A program made the position numbers and the translations under genes. Below, one piece after another: positions 1-8,203 of a stretch of 64,000 nucleotides of DNA. How positions within the stretch are numbered: position 1 is the first letter of the stretch; each line of letters opens with the position of its first letter. This stretch comes from Verrucomicrobium sp. BvORR034 (GTDB lineage Bacteria > Verrucomicrobiota > Verrucomicrobiia > Verrucomicrobiales > Verrucomicrobiaceae), in contig NZ_BATQ01000085.1 in the NCBI RefSeq assembly GCF_000739635.1, forward strand, positions 1 to 64,000. Direction: 5' to 3'. A model generated the notes under the pieces. It ran no database searches. It saw only the letters and a program-made list of their open reading frames with translations, and had not been told where the DNA came from.

Positions 1-173
1 TACACGGCCTGCCCCTTGGGTGGCGAGGCCTTCACAAAGAGCTCGAAGACGTAGGTCTTCCCGGCACCGGTCGGTGCACTCACAATGACATCACTGCCCG
101 CCCGCAGGTGGTTGACCGCGGCATGCTGCCACAGATCGGGCAGTTTCAGGTGCTGGGTGAGGGCTTCGAACAT
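1..173 (-). CDS. DEAD/DEAH-box helicase, N-terminal fragment (runs off left edge)
   Basis: The minus strand from an ATG at 173 reads 57 codons to the window edge. The translation has a Q-motif-like stretch (WQHAAVNHLRAG) followed by a Walker A motif (SAPTGAGKT), the usual opening of a superfamily 2 DNA/RNA helicase. The rest of the gene is outside the window, so the subfamily cannot be decided. It lies 67 bp downstream of the large low-complexity gene on the same strand and may share its transcript. The frame stays open upstream of the ATG for at least 30 bases, so a slightly earlier start is possible. Confidence 0.7.
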   Translation of the reverse strand, partial: MFEALTQHLKLPDLWQHAAVNHLRAGSDVIVSAPTGAGKTYVFELFVKASPPKGQAV

Positions 174-240
174 GAGGGCAGCGAGGCAGTTCCGGCGCAG
201 CCTCCTGCCGGCGGTGCGGGAAACAACGTGCGCCGGGAAT

Positions 241-1149
241 TTATTCCTCGAACTCCTGCTGGATCGCGTCGAGATACCGGGATACGGCATCGGCGCGGGG
301 AATGCTCTGTTTGTCCAGATCGTCCCGCAGCTTCATGTAGTCGTCGAAGGCATGGCTGTAGGTTTGCGTCTGGGAGGCTTCGTACCAGTCCACATAGGAC
401 TCTGCCGCGCGGGCCATCTCACGTACCTCCAGGTGGCGCTTGCGGATGGCGGCGAGCTGTTCCGCCACCCCGGTCTCGCGGCCCATCATGAGGCTTTGGA
501 TGACGGCGGCGTATTCGCCGATAACGGGCCTGTAGAGAGGGTGAGCCCGCAGTTTCACACTGTTGATGTGGTTGAGGGTGCGCTTGAAGATCTCATTGCG
601 ATCCTTGCGCTTGCCCAGTTTGGCGAAGTCTTCCAGCGGCAGCAGGTTGGGATCCGTCGGGCGGGTACCGGGCAGGGGGAGCGGGGATCCCGTATCCGTG
701 TCTATATCTGGAGGGGGCGGGGTGGGGTCACCCGTCAGGAACGGGAGGCCCAGGGGCATCTCGGGCGAGGCCATCTGAGGATCGCCGGGCGCAGGGGGCA
801 CCGGCGAAAGACCGGGAGGAAGCGGCTCATCGGGGCGGCGTTCGCCTGCACTGGCCGGCATGGCGAGCTCCGGCAGGGCGTTGGGATTGGGTGCCGTGGA
901 TGTCTCACCTGCAGGCTTGGCGGGCTCATTTTTCCCCGGGGCAGGCGGGCCTACGAATTCGGGGTCAACGGGCACAATGGCAGCTGCCACCTCTTCCTTG
1001 GGCGCGCCTTCGGGCTTGTCCGTTTCCTTCCCTTTCTCTTTGCCCTGAGCTTCAGCTTCCATCTTGTCCGGTTCGTCCGCCTTGGTCGCACCCTTCACAG
1101 GAGCGGCGGGTTTGGCTGCGGGCTTTTCGACCGTTTCAGCAGGGGGCTT
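241..1149 (-). pseudogene. C-terminal part of a large secreted Pro/Ala-rich protein, in a second frame after an apparent frameshift
   Basis: About 302 codons continue the protein encoded at 1136-2764 but in another frame. The frame is open up to 1479, yet only the part below about 1150 has coding character; above it the sequence shadows the other frame. The product starts with a Lys/Pro/Ala linker (KPPAETVEKPAAKP), has a long Pro-rich low-complexity stretch, and ends in a charged helical domain of about 130 residues (from EDFAKLGKRKDRNEIFKR to the end QQEFEE). The reading-frame change falls at a G5-C-T6 tract (1142-1153). It is either a genuine lesion, a sequencing error in a homopolymer, or recoding. 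Function unknown. Confidence 0.6.
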
Positions 1150-2764
1150 TTTTGGTTTGAGCAGCTCTGCGGGGCGTTGTTGCAGGCTTGTTGGTTTCGG
1201 CCGGGGCAGGAGTCGGTGCTGGGGCGGGCGCGGGCGTAGGCTGGGCCTCCTCTTTTTTGCGACCAAAGATTCCGCGGAACCCGCGGGGCTTCCTGGTTTC
1301 CTCAGCGGGTGCTGCTGCTGCGGGAGCCGCGGCGTTGCCAGGGGCTGCGGTAGCGGCGGCGGGTCTATTGCTGGCTGCAGGAGTGGGAGGTTTGGCTGGA
1401 GTCTGGCCGTCAACATCCTCTGGCTTGGCCCTGATCGGAGCAGCAATTTTGCGACCGCCACTGAAGTTGAAGAACCCACGCTTTTTCGGAGTCTCCTCCG
1501 GGGTGGGCGTTGCGGGCGTATTGGCAGGAGGGGGTGTGGCCGCAGGTCCCGGAGCGGGAGTCGTCGGGACCGCCGGGGCGGGAGCTGGCTGTGTCGGAGC
1601 CGCCGCTTCTTCCTTGCCGGTTTCAGTGTTTGTTTCCTCGTCCTTGTCCTTCCGGCCGAAGCGGAACCAGCTGCGGGATTTCTTCTCTGGCTGGGTTTCT
1701 GGGGGGGCTGGTTGAGCCTCGGCAGGGTTGCCAGACGCTGGCTTGTTACCGGAGCCGTTATGCTGCTCTGGCAGGCGGAAGGTGAGGGCTGGCTCCAGCG
1801 CCTCCTCCGTCTGCACGTAGGTCATGGCCTCGAACGTGGAAGGCGTCGCCAGGGAGGCCATCTGCAGGGTCCACCATTTCTCCAGACTGTTCTTGGAAAC
1901 GCCCAGCGTGGGGAAGTGCTCCTTTAGAAGCTCGCGGTCGCCCTTTTTGCCGTTGGCCAGGGCGCTGAGGAAGCGGGAGAAGCGCAGACCGCCGTCGGCC
2001 TGGTCCAGCAGGGCCAGCACCAGGGCGCATGAGGAAGTTTCATAGATCCCGCGGGCCAGGGCATCGAGCTCCTTGGGATTCGCCTCGATGATGCGGTCAA
2101 TGCTGTACACCTGGCCGCTGCGGAACACGGCGGCAAAGAGGGCGCTGGGCCGGCTGCGGCTGCGGAACTCCATGGCCTGGGTCACCCCCGTGAGCAGCCA
2201 TCCGGAGAGGAGCTGGCTGCGGGTAGTCTGCACCTCCTTGTGGTTGCGCAGGATGCGCTCCGCCAGGAGCATGCGGACGAGTTCCTTGGAAAAGTCCTCC
2301 GTATTGAAGTCCTTGCGCAGCTCCACATTGATCTGCAGGTGGAAGCCGCCGTACGCCAGCTGGCTGAAGCTGGTGGTGATGACCGGCTCGCTCAGGTTGA
2401 TGTTCGGCGGGGTCTTGAGCACCACTACGATGGGCAGGGCAAAACGCCCGTCATCCTTGAGCAGGCGACCCAGGTCGGAGGCGATGTCCTCGCACAGCAG
2501 GCAGAAGGCGCCGCGGGTCTGGAGGTCGGCTCCGTAGATGATGAACTGCTTGGTGGCGCTGGTGGAGCTGGTCACCTGAGCGCTCGTGTTCACCGAGGTC
2601 ACGGCACCGGAAGTGGCCGACGTGCCAGGCGTGGTGGAAGTCGCGGGCGCAGTCATCAGCCCCTGCTGCGACTGCACGGCAGGGGGCAGGGAGGAGGGGC
2701 TTTGGGCTGGGCCTTGGACCGCGAAGGCGACGGTCAAGGCAGGCAATATGGAGGCCAGTCTCAT
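1136..2764 (-). CDS. Secreted hypothetical protein, N-terminal part of a frameshifted ~840-aa protein
   Basis: This frame encodes 542 residues from an ATG at 2764. A short hydrophobic N-terminus (MRLASILPALTVAFAVQG) suggests export. Residues about 60-330 form a globular region with a CLLCEDIASDLGRLL segment and no family motif that I recognise. The rest is Pro/Ala/Thr linker punctuated by three similar basic-aromatic motifs (SRSWFRFGRKDK, KKRGFFNFSGGRK, RKPRGFRGIFGRKKEE). The frame stops at 1136 just after a homopolymer tract, while a neighbouring frame carries on with the same composition to 241. A single nucleotide change would give one protein of about 840 residues. The 201-aa membrane-anchored protein lies 59 bp upstream on the same strand. 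Confidence 0.7.
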   Translation of the reverse strand: MRLASILPALTVAFAVQGPAQSPSSLPPAVQSQQGLMTAPATSTTPGTSATSGAVTSVNTSAQVTSSTSATKQFIIYGADLQTRGAFCLLCEDIASDLGRLLKDDGRFALPIVVVLKTPPNINLSEPVITTSFSQLAYGGFHLQINVELRKDFNTEDFSKELVRMLLAERILRNHKEVQTTRSQLLSGWLLTGVTQAMEFRSRSRPSALFAAVFRSGQVYSIDRIIEANPKELDALARGIYETSSCALVLALLDQADGGLRFSRFLSALANGKKGDRELLKEHFPTLGVSKNSLEKWWTLQMASLATPSTFEAMTYVQTEEALEPALTFRLPEQHNGSGNKPASGNPAEAQPAPPETQPEKKSRSWFRFGRKDKDEETNTETGKEEAAAPTQPAPAPAVPTTPAPGPAATPPPANTPATPTPEETPKKRGFFNFSGGRKIAAPIRAKPEDVDGQTPAKPPTPAASNRPAAATAAPGNAAAPAAAAPAEETRKPRGFRGIFGRKKEEAQPTPAPAPAPTPAPAETNKPATTPRRAAQTKKAPC

Positions 2765-2823
2765 GCGGGATGGGGCGCCGGAGGCTTTGCTTGCGCGGGG
2801 GCTTGCTTGCGTTGCGGACTTGC

Positions 2824-3429
2824 TTACTTGAGGGCTTCAGATCGCGGATCGAGGATCAATCTGTCCTTCTCAAAGCGGATCTTGTTCATTTGAAATAGCG
2901 TGTAAATCTCAACTTCGAGGCCTTTGGTCATCGTGTGCAGCGGGGGCAGCAGGGTACACAGGATGCCTCGGGGGAGGGGGAGCTGACCAAAGCGGCCATG
3001 GCGGGGCTCAATTATGAACTGCCCGCCGCGCCGGTCGATGGTAAAATTCAGGGTCGCAGTGGAAACCAGACCAAAGGGGCCTTTCCACGAGAAGCAGGCC
3101 TTTGACTCGCCCGCTTCCAGATCCAGGGCGACCCGGTCAAACTTCGTGCCCAGCAGGCTCGCGAAGGTCTGGCGACCCTCCAAGGCGCTGGCGAGGTAGC
3201 GGTTCACTTCGGCTTCCGTGATCTGCATCTCCGCATTGCGGCGGAAAACGGCCTGCTCCATACGGTCGAGCAGTGCGGGAGGTGCCGTTTTGGCGGTGCC
3301 TTCCGGTGCTGGCTCCAGACCCTGGATCTGTGACCAGTCCGCAGGGCGGTGCATCTGAAGCACAGCCGCCAGCAGGAAGCTGAACCACAGCAGGACGCAG
3401 CAGTTGGTAAGGAAGCGCAGCACGGGCAA
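2824..3429 (-). CDS. Membrane-anchored hypothetical protein
   Basis: The product has 201 residues. The N-terminus carries one hydrophobic segment (residues about 5-25, LTNCCVLLWFSFLLAAVLQ), so it is probably an inner-membrane anchored periplasmic protein. The body contains alternating beta-type segments (DRVALDLEAGESKACFSW, TATLNFTIDRRGGQFII) and resembles small lipid-binding or assembly-type periplasmic domains only in general pattern; no family is assigned. The start is a TTG at 3429, with a GTG two codons inside as an alternative. It is followed on the same strand by the frameshifted secreted protein, with which it probably forms an operon. Confidence 0.65.
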   Translation of the reverse strand: MPVLRFLTNCCVLLWFSFLLAAVLQMHRPADWSQIQGLEPAPEGTAKTAPPALLDRMEQAVFRRNAEMQITEAEVNRYLASALEGRQTFASLLGTKFDRVALDLEAGESKACFSWKGPFGLVSTATLNFTIDRRGGQFIIEPRHGRFGQLPLPRGILCTLLPPLHTMTKGLEVEIYTLFQMNKIRFEKDRLILDPRSEALK

Positions 3430-3480
3430 TCGAGGAGGAGGGATGCCGGAACGCGCGGGCCGGGAAGCCCGCCCGTGGCA

Positions 3481-3843
3481 TCAAGCTGCCTTGGGCGAAG
3501 TCGAGGTGCTGGGGGCAGCGGGCGAACTGCTGCCGCTGGAGGAGGAAGTCGATGAGCTGGAGCCGGAGCTCGAACTGCTGCTGCCGCCGCTACTGGAACC
3601 GGAGCTGGCAGTGGCTGAACTGGCGCTGTCCTGCTTGGCCGCAGCTTTGTAGGAGTCACTGCGATAGTCCGTGATGTAGAAGCCCGTGCCCTTGAAGATG
3701 AGCCCTGCTCCGCGTCCGATCTTGCGCTTCACCGGACCGGCGCACTCCTGCTGGGGGCAGTCTTTCAGGTGCGGGTCTTTCATGGACTGCACGGTCTCGA
3801 ATTGATGACCGCAGGTGGTGCATTCGTATTCGTAGGTCGGCAT
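3481..3843 (-). CDS. FmdB-family zinc ribbon protein with serine-rich tail
   Basis: The 120-residue product starts MPTYEYECTTCGHQFE, the signature of the FmdB/CxxC_CXXC_SSSS small regulatory-protein family. Two cysteine pairs (CTTC near residue 8 and a later C-x4-C, CPQQEC) would bind zinc. The first 70 residues are the conserved domain; the remaining 50 are almost entirely Ser, Gly and Ala, ending in PSTSTSPKAA. The frame is open further upstream, but the family N-terminus fixes the ATG at 3843. Family members were first seen near formamidase/amidase genes, but their role is not known in general. Confidence 0.9.
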   Translation of the reverse strand: MPTYEYECTTCGHQFETVQSMKDPHLKDCPQQECAGPVKRKIGRGAGLIFKGTGFYITDYRSDSYKAAAKQDSASSATASSGSSSGGSSSSSSGSSSSTSSSSGSSSPAAPSTSTSPKAA

Positions 3844-4023
3844 GGTGGATGCTGGGATGGTGAGAAGATGAGACGGAATCAGACTGATGGCCCATGCTGG
3901 CGGGGCTGGCAAGGGCAAAGACGACCTTGGAAATACGCCCAAGGAGTGGGGAATAGCACGGCAGAGGATGGACTTTCCTCCGTGAGTGTTTCATAGTTTG
4001 CGACTTCCCCCCAAAAAGTCTCG

Positions 4024-4674
4024 ATGCAAAACCTCCGCAAGCTCTTCAGTCTCCGCCGGTTGTTGCCGCTGGTCGCCACCTCCGCCGCCCTTTCTGGCCT
4101 CACCAGTTGCGCGGATTTCTACTACTATGGACCGTCCACCACCCTGCGTGGGCAGACCCAGTACATGGAAGGGTATGACCCAGGGCTGCCGCGGGGGCAG
4201 CAGTTCCGCCAGACGGACAGCTCCTCCTGGTGGCGTGGGGACGGGGTGCCCGGCCCGGCCAAGGTGGTGATCTCACTGGGGCAGCAGCGCGCCTTCTTCT
4301 ACAAAGGCGGTGAACTGGTGGGTGAATCCGCCATTTCCTCAGGGGATGAGCAGCATCCCACCCCGACTGGGCGGTACTCGATTTCCCAAAAGAACGCGGA
4401 CCACAAGTCCAGCCAGTACGGCGACTATGTGGACAGCTCCGGCAATGTGGTGGTGGAGAACATCGACCGCCACTCTGATCCCCAGCCTCCGGGCACCCGG
4501 TACGACGGGGCCATCATGCCGTACTTCATGCGCTTCACCGGCGGCATCGGCATGCACGCAGGCTATCTGCCAGGCTACCCGGCCTCACACGGCTGCGTGC
4601 GCATGCCGCGCGACATGGCCCAGGCTTTCTTCCGGAACCTGAGCGTGGGGACCCCGGTGGAGGTGGTGTACTGA
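4024..4674 (+). CDS. L,D-transpeptidase (YkuD domain) lipoprotein
   Basis: The 216-residue product has a lipoprotein signal (basic N-terminus, hydrophobic stretch, lipobox LTSC with Cys29). Residues about 80-216 are a YkuD domain: the catalytic region has His178 (GMHAGYLPGYPASHGCVRMP), His189 and the nucleophile Cys191. Enzymes of this family form or edit 3-3 cross-links in peptidoglycan or attach proteins to it, acting in the periplasm; the exact role here is not visible. The ATG at 4024 directly gives the signal peptide. A rhodanese gene follows 19 bp downstream on the same strand. Confidence 0.9.
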   Translation: MQNLRKLFSLRRLLPLVATSAALSGLTSCADFYYYGPSTTLRGQTQYMEGYDPGLPRGQQFRQTDSSSWWRGDGVPGPAKVVISLGQQRAFFYKGGELVGESAISSGDEQHPTPTGRYSISQKNADHKSSQYGDYVDSSGNVVVENIDRHSDPQPPGTRYDGAIMPYFMRFTGGIGMHAGYLPGYPASHGCVRMPRDMAQAFFRNLSVGTPVEVVY

Positions 4675-4693
4675 CACGTGAGTTGGTCGATCG

Positions 4694-5026
4694 ATGGATA
4701 CTGACATCAGCCCCGAAGAACTGGACCAGCTCATGAAGCAGGACGGGCCGCGTCCCTTCCGTCTCATTGATGTGCGGGAGGAGGACGAGTTCCACATCTG
4801 CAAGCTGGAGTGGGCCGAGCTCATCCCTCTGTCCCGGTTTATGGAAGAGGCCCCCATCCGACTGGTGGACAAGGACAAACCCATCGTCGTGTACTGCCAT
4901 CACGGCATGCGCTCCGCCCGTGCGGCTGCGGCTTTGCGTCGCCTGGGGTACGAGGAAGTGTACAACCTCACCGGCGGCATTGAAGCCTGGGCGGTGCAGA
5001 TTGATCCGACGATGCGGAGATATTGA
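4694..5026 (+). CDS. Single-domain rhodanese-like protein
   Basis: The product has 110 residues and covers one rhodanese domain. It has the N-terminal substrate-helix motif (FRLIDVREEDEFH) and an active-site loop CHHGMRSA with Cys68, followed by the LTGGIEAWA segment typical of single-domain GlpE-like proteins. The expected reaction is transfer of sulfane sulfur through a Cys persulfide; the physiological acceptor is unknown. There is no signal peptide, so it is cytoplasmic. It is 19 bp downstream of the L,D-transpeptidase gene, so co-transcription is likely although no functional link is evident. Confidence 0.9.
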   Translation: MDTDISPEELDQLMKQDGPRPFRLIDVREEDEFHICKLEWAELIPLSRFMEEAPIRLVDKDKPIVVYCHHGMRSARAAAALRRLGYEEVYNLTGGIEAWAVQIDPTMRRY

Positions 5027-5055
5027 GGGGTTGTTGGTGGCTGATGGTTTGATTT

Positions 5056-5130
5056 AACCACAGAGGCACAGAGAACACAGAGGGGATGATTTTTTAGACA
5101 GAATTAACAGAATTTACGGAATTAGGATTG
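5056..5130. repeat. CACAGAG-type dispersed repeat, left copy
   Basis: The segment contains ACCACAGAGGCACAGAGA (5057-5074), a second partial CACAGAG unit, and then a TTTAGACAGAATT...GGAATTAGG block. The same two blocks occur in inverse orientation at 8204-8258. The copies bracket a lower-GC group of small genes. Confidence 0.75.
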
Positions 5131-5204
5131 GCTTCGAATACCCATGTGGTTGGTGCCTTAGTTGAACTGTAACAAAGCTGATCCGTGACTCTGCCAACGC
5201 ACTC

Positions 5205-5555
5205 TCAGAGATTTTGATCGCTTCTGGAAGCCAGGGCGAGCTTCTTGATGAGCTCGTCAGGGATTGGCTGACTTGGCGAGAAGGTGACGCCAGTTTTGGT
5301 GGACTTGAGCCCGGCCGCGGCAATGTCGTTGGCATACAACTTGATGGCGGAAGGTGATAGATAGAGTCCGCATTGCTTGCTGAACGCAGCATAACCCGCG
5401 ACGATGGCTTGTCCGATCCTGAACCCCGGCATTTTGTAGGCGATGACTTCTTCGGCGTCCGGTAGCGCGTGCGCAAGTTGAGCACGCAATCGAACCAGCA
5501 GAGGGCGGAGGTCTTTTGGAGCCGCAGCAATGTAGGCGTCGTGATCAGCAAACAT
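5205..5555 (-). CDS. DUF1801-family protein (YdhG/iron-chaperone-like fold)
   Basis: The 116-residue product has the DUF1801 pattern: an N-terminal helix with YIAAAPKDLRPLLVRLRAQL, then AEEVIAYKMPGFRIG, GYAAFSKQCGLYL and the C-terminal TFSPSQPIPDELIKKLALAR-like helix. Members resemble the frataxin-like Fra/YdhG proteins, but most are of unknown function. Start ATG at 5555. It is the first gene inside the repeat-bracketed island and lies 17 bp from the next small gene on the same strand. Confidence 0.85.
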   Translation of the reverse strand: MFADHDAYIAAAPKDLRPLLVRLRAQLAHALPDAEEVIAYKMPGFRIGQAIVAGYAAFSKQCGLYLSPSAIKLYANDIAAAGLKSTKTGVTFSPSQPIPDELIKKLALASRSDQNL

Positions 5556-5572
5556 GGTCAGAGTGTATGGGT

Positions 5573-5908
5573 TTAGGACACAGGATGCTCACGCAGTGAC
5601 AGGTGGAATTGCCCGGCCTTCGCAGCCGTGTCCCAACCGAGCTCAATCGCTTTGTGGATGATACGTCCGATGAACGCCGGTTTCATGACCCGGTGATCCT
5701 TGGATTTTGGCGGCTTGGGGCTGTTTTTCCAATGCGGCAATTGAGGAATGTCTGCGACGATCAGGAGGGATCCCGGACTGTTCCATCGTTGGACAACCAA
5801 GCTTTTCACCAGCCAGCCATCGGCATCATCGTCACTGATCGAAACGGTGTACTCGAAGGACCCATCTGGAGTCTTCAGTTCAAACGCCCTGGAACTGGGG
5901 AGAGACAT
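5573..5908 (-). CDS. Small hypothetical protein with C-terminal I-x4-AI-x2-GW motif
   Basis: The 111-residue product starts MSLPSSRAFELKTPDGSFEY; the reading frame is open further upstream, but that part has no protein-like character. Residues about 10-60 predict a beta-rich core (FEYTVSISDDDADGWLV, SLLIVADIPQLPHW). The C-terminus has the motif IIHKAIELGWDTAAKAGQFH, which is also present in modified form in the next gene (6053-6385). Short cytoplasmic proteins with this tail are common as orphan accessory genes and some may be immunity-like, but that is inference. No signal peptide. Confidence 0.6.
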   Translation of the reverse strand: MSLPSSRAFELKTPDGSFEYTVSISDDDADGWLVKSLVVQRWNSPGSLLIVADIPQLPHWKNSPKPPKSKDHRVMKPAFIGRIIHKAIELGWDTAAKAGQFHLSLREHPVS

Positions 5909-6052
5909 GGGACAGGAGGGGGTTAAATGGAGAGTCGTCACGAAACGTCGGGCACGGCATGGAGTGGTGCAAGGGGATCTTCTCACCTAAGCCGTATGTG
6001 GTCAGCGCCTTCGTTGAAATTGCGCGACAGCCCCATCCAAATGGCAGTCATG

Positions 6053-6385
6053 CTAGATCTGAGAGTTATCGGCAGGCTTGTCAGTGAAATGACGGTGGCC
6101 AGGAGGCAACCAAACGAATCCGTCATTGGTGGCGGTCAAGCCGCGATCAGGGCCGTTCTCAGCGGACCAGCCGGATGCTATGGCCCAGCGGATCGAAGCG
6201 ACGATATGACCAGGTGTGTGATCGAAATGGTGCGAGAAGGTGTCCAGATACAAGTAGTGTGGCCTTCCATTCTGACCGACTGTGATGCAGTCTTCACTGC
6301 AAAAAATGCAATGAGCGTCATAGTGGTACAGCCACTCGATTTGATCGATCAGAAGCTTCCTCGTTCCTCTTTTGGGCCATGCCAT
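6053..6385 (-). CDS. Small hypothetical protein related in its C-terminus to the 5573-5908 product
   Basis: The 110-residue product has a Cys/His-rich middle (HCIFCSEDC) and a tail with PGHIVASIRWAIASGW, matching the neighbour's P-x2-I-x2-I-x2-AI-x2-GW pattern. There is no signal peptide or membrane segment. The GC content here is clearly below that of the surrounding chromosome (26 of 60 bases in 6301-6360). Start ATG at 6385. Function not recognised; an immunity-type accessory protein is one possibility. Confidence 0.5.
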   Translation of the reverse strand: MAWPKRGTRKLLIDQIEWLYHYDAHCIFCSEDCITVGQNGRPHYLYLDTFSHHFDHTPGHIVASIRWAIASGWSAENGPDRGLTATNDGFVWLPPGHRHFTDKPADNSQI

Positions 6386-6498
6386 AACGTGTGCGGTCTT
6401 CGTCGCTAAAGTTTTCGCGTAGGGTGCCTAACGTGACCAACTTGGCTCTATGTCGGTTGCATGTCTCTGAGGAAGATGGCTCCACCCTGAAGGCGAGG

Positions 6499-7035
6499 TC
6501 AGCCGCCCGCGTGAGCGGGTGTGCTCGAACGGCTTTGTTCGTTCTGGATCTTCTTGATAGCTTCTTCAATATCAAGCTTCAGCAACTCGAAGGTGCCGTT
6601 GGGCTTCTTGTCGATCCAGTCAACCTTGCCGTCAATGATTGGACGCAAGTCGTACTTTTCGCTGTATCGATAGTGTCCCTGCTCTGAATTGAGAAATGCC
6701 AGGTAACGCCCGCTTTCAATCGGTGTCCAGACAGCGGAACTCATGGGAATCGTTGATCCAACGATGGCGATCTTTCGCTTGCTGGGTGTTGGAGACACGT
6801 CTGACTTTAGTGTCTGCAACACCTCGGCCTCCGCGACGTAGATCTTGGAGGTTTGGTCGTCGCCGGTGGGAACGGTGACTTCTGTGACCTTCTTGACATC
6901 CACGACAACTACAAGCCCCGCCCGATCCAAAAAATCCCTGATGGGCGCGAAAAGCGCTTGCCCGCCAAACGCAGGCCCTTGACCGGAAATCAGGAGGCAG
7001 GCGATGGCAACAACAGTTGATTCGAGCATCTTCAT
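6499..7035 (-). CDS. Secreted hypothetical protein
   Basis: The 178-residue product has a signal peptide (MKMLESTVVAIACLLISGQGPAFGG) and then a domain of beta strands: LVVVVDVKKVTEVTVPTG, IYVAEAEVLQTLKSD, KRKIAIVGSTIPMS, ESGRYLAFLNSEQGHYR. The ESGRYLAFLN-type segment after a strand with a Gly is seen in many small periplasmic proteins of unknown function in this lineage. A charged helix (LLKLDIEEAIKKIQNEQ) ends it. It sits inside the lower-GC island. No catalytic motif seen. Confidence 0.65.
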   Translation of the reverse strand: MKMLESTVVAIACLLISGQGPAFGGQALFAPIRDFLDRAGLVVVVDVKKVTEVTVPTGDDQTSKIYVAEAEVLQTLKSDVSPTPSKRKIAIVGSTIPMSSAVWTPIESGRYLAFLNSEQGHYRYSEKYDLRPIIDGKVDWIDKKPNGTFELLKLDIEEAIKKIQNEQSRSSTPAHAGG

Positions 7036-7483
7036 ACTGATCAGGACGCTCGACGGCGCGGTTTCTTGGTTGATTGATTCAGCCTGGCCAACGTTTGACT
7101 GCTGAATGGGATTGGTCTGGCCCTTTTGAAAGTGCCGACACAGTAAACCGTCCTGAATGACGCCGGGCCTTCGGCTCTCAGGTTCATTTGTTCCCGAAAA
7201 CCTTGGGCGTTGCCCAAGGCTGCCATGACACCAGGCCGTTGGCCCTCAGCTTGCAATCCAGCTGCGGGCCGTCAGTCGTGAGAAGGATCGCCAGCTTGCA
7301 TCAAACCGAAGCCAAGGCGGTTTCCGGGATCTCGCGCCGTCGGAATGCCGGTAGCCTGCGTCCAGGTGATTCGCCTGTGCCTGATTGGATGAGTTCTCTC
7401 ATGGAGATTCGGCTTTATCATCAACCTTTTTAAACACGCCCTAATATGGAAGGGCTCAACGCTGACGACGCCGAGCCCATCAT
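7036..7483. other. Intergenic stretch with hairpin repeat, no confident gene
   Basis: This 448-bp stretch has no reading frame I trust. It contains the perfect short palindrome CCTTGGGCGTTGCCCAAGG (7199-7217) flanked by GGCCTTCGGCTCTC and AGGCCGTTGGCCCT elements, which looks like a dispersed hairpin repeat. A 71-codon frame on the minus strand through it (7041-7256) is probably repeat-derived. Confidence 0.5.
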
Positions 7484-8155
7484 TCACGGTCGCCAGACGT
7501 CGATTTGACCTGACGCGGTGACGGCCGTCAGGATGATTTGCGCACGCCAGTCAACCAGGATGAGCCCTTCTGCAGCGTTGAGCTTCATGAATACTTGGGT
7601 GAGTTTGATGTCTTCTCCGTCCTTGCCAACGTGCGCTCCAAGTACTGGTGTGCCCTCGGCGTCGGAATATCCGTAGAGAGTCACATTTCCGCCGAGTGCC
7701 AATGAGAAGCCATCTTTGACTCTGCCAGCCACGGTGCTGGAAGAAAGTAAAATGGGACCAGGGCCTGCTTTTCGCTCCAGCAGTTTTTCCAGAACCTCCA
7801 CCGGGCTAGCGCCTTTGATCACGGAAGTTCGCTTGATTCGTCGGATGTAAGGTTTTAGCCAGCCATGTTTCACCCGATTGGCCTGTTCAAACTGGTTGTA
7901 CTCCTTGAGCAGACGTTGCACCTCGGTCAGTTGTGATTTCGCGAAGAACTCGACTTGGGTCCACTCGTCTTCATGAAACATGCAGGCATCCTTGCCCGGC
8001 GCCTGTTTCACCGGCTCAAGCTCTGCGATGTCCTCCGACAAGGTGGGAATGCTAAACAGAATCTTGCTCGGATCGATAGACTGAATCGACTGCTGGCTTT
8101 GGGCGGAGCTGGCAATGCCGAGCAGGGCCAGAAGCGAGGTGAAAAGTTTTTTCAT
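7484..8155 (-). CDS. Secreted hypothetical protein
   Basis: The 223-residue product starts MKKLFTSLLALLGIASSAQS, a clean signal peptide; the frame is open eight codons further upstream, but the signal supports the ATG at 8155. The mature part has a helical region (EDEWTQVEFFAKSQLTEVQRLLKEY) and a C-terminal beta region with repeated strand-turn units (GNVTLYGYSDAEGTPVLG, GLILVDWRAQIILTAV). No family is recognised. It is the last gene before the right-hand CACAGAG repeat. Confidence 0.65.
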   Translation of the reverse strand: MKKLFTSLLALLGIASSAQSQQSIQSIDPSKILFSIPTLSEDIAELEPVKQAPGKDACMFHEDEWTQVEFFAKSQLTEVQRLLKEYNQFEQANRVKHGWLKPYIRRIKRTSVIKGASPVEVLEKLLERKAGPGPILLSSSTVAGRVKDGFSLALGGNVTLYGYSDAEGTPVLGAHVGKDGEDIKLTQVFMKLNAAEGLILVDWRAQIILTAVTASGQIDVWRP

Positions 8156-8203
8156 GCTACGACCGACTTGTTTCGCCACAGAGATTGCAACTGAACCTCG
8201 AAC

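Noticed and set aside
6318-6575. 85-codon minus-strand frame overlapping two small genes
   Set aside because: It overlaps the better-supported 6053-6385 and 6499-7035 genes and lacks any recognisable pattern; it may be a decayed fragment, but this cannot be shown.
7041-7256. 71-codon minus-strand reading frame
   Set aside because: It runs through a palindromic repeat (CCTTGGGCGTTGCCCAAGG) and its composition follows the repeat; no signal, motif or start support.
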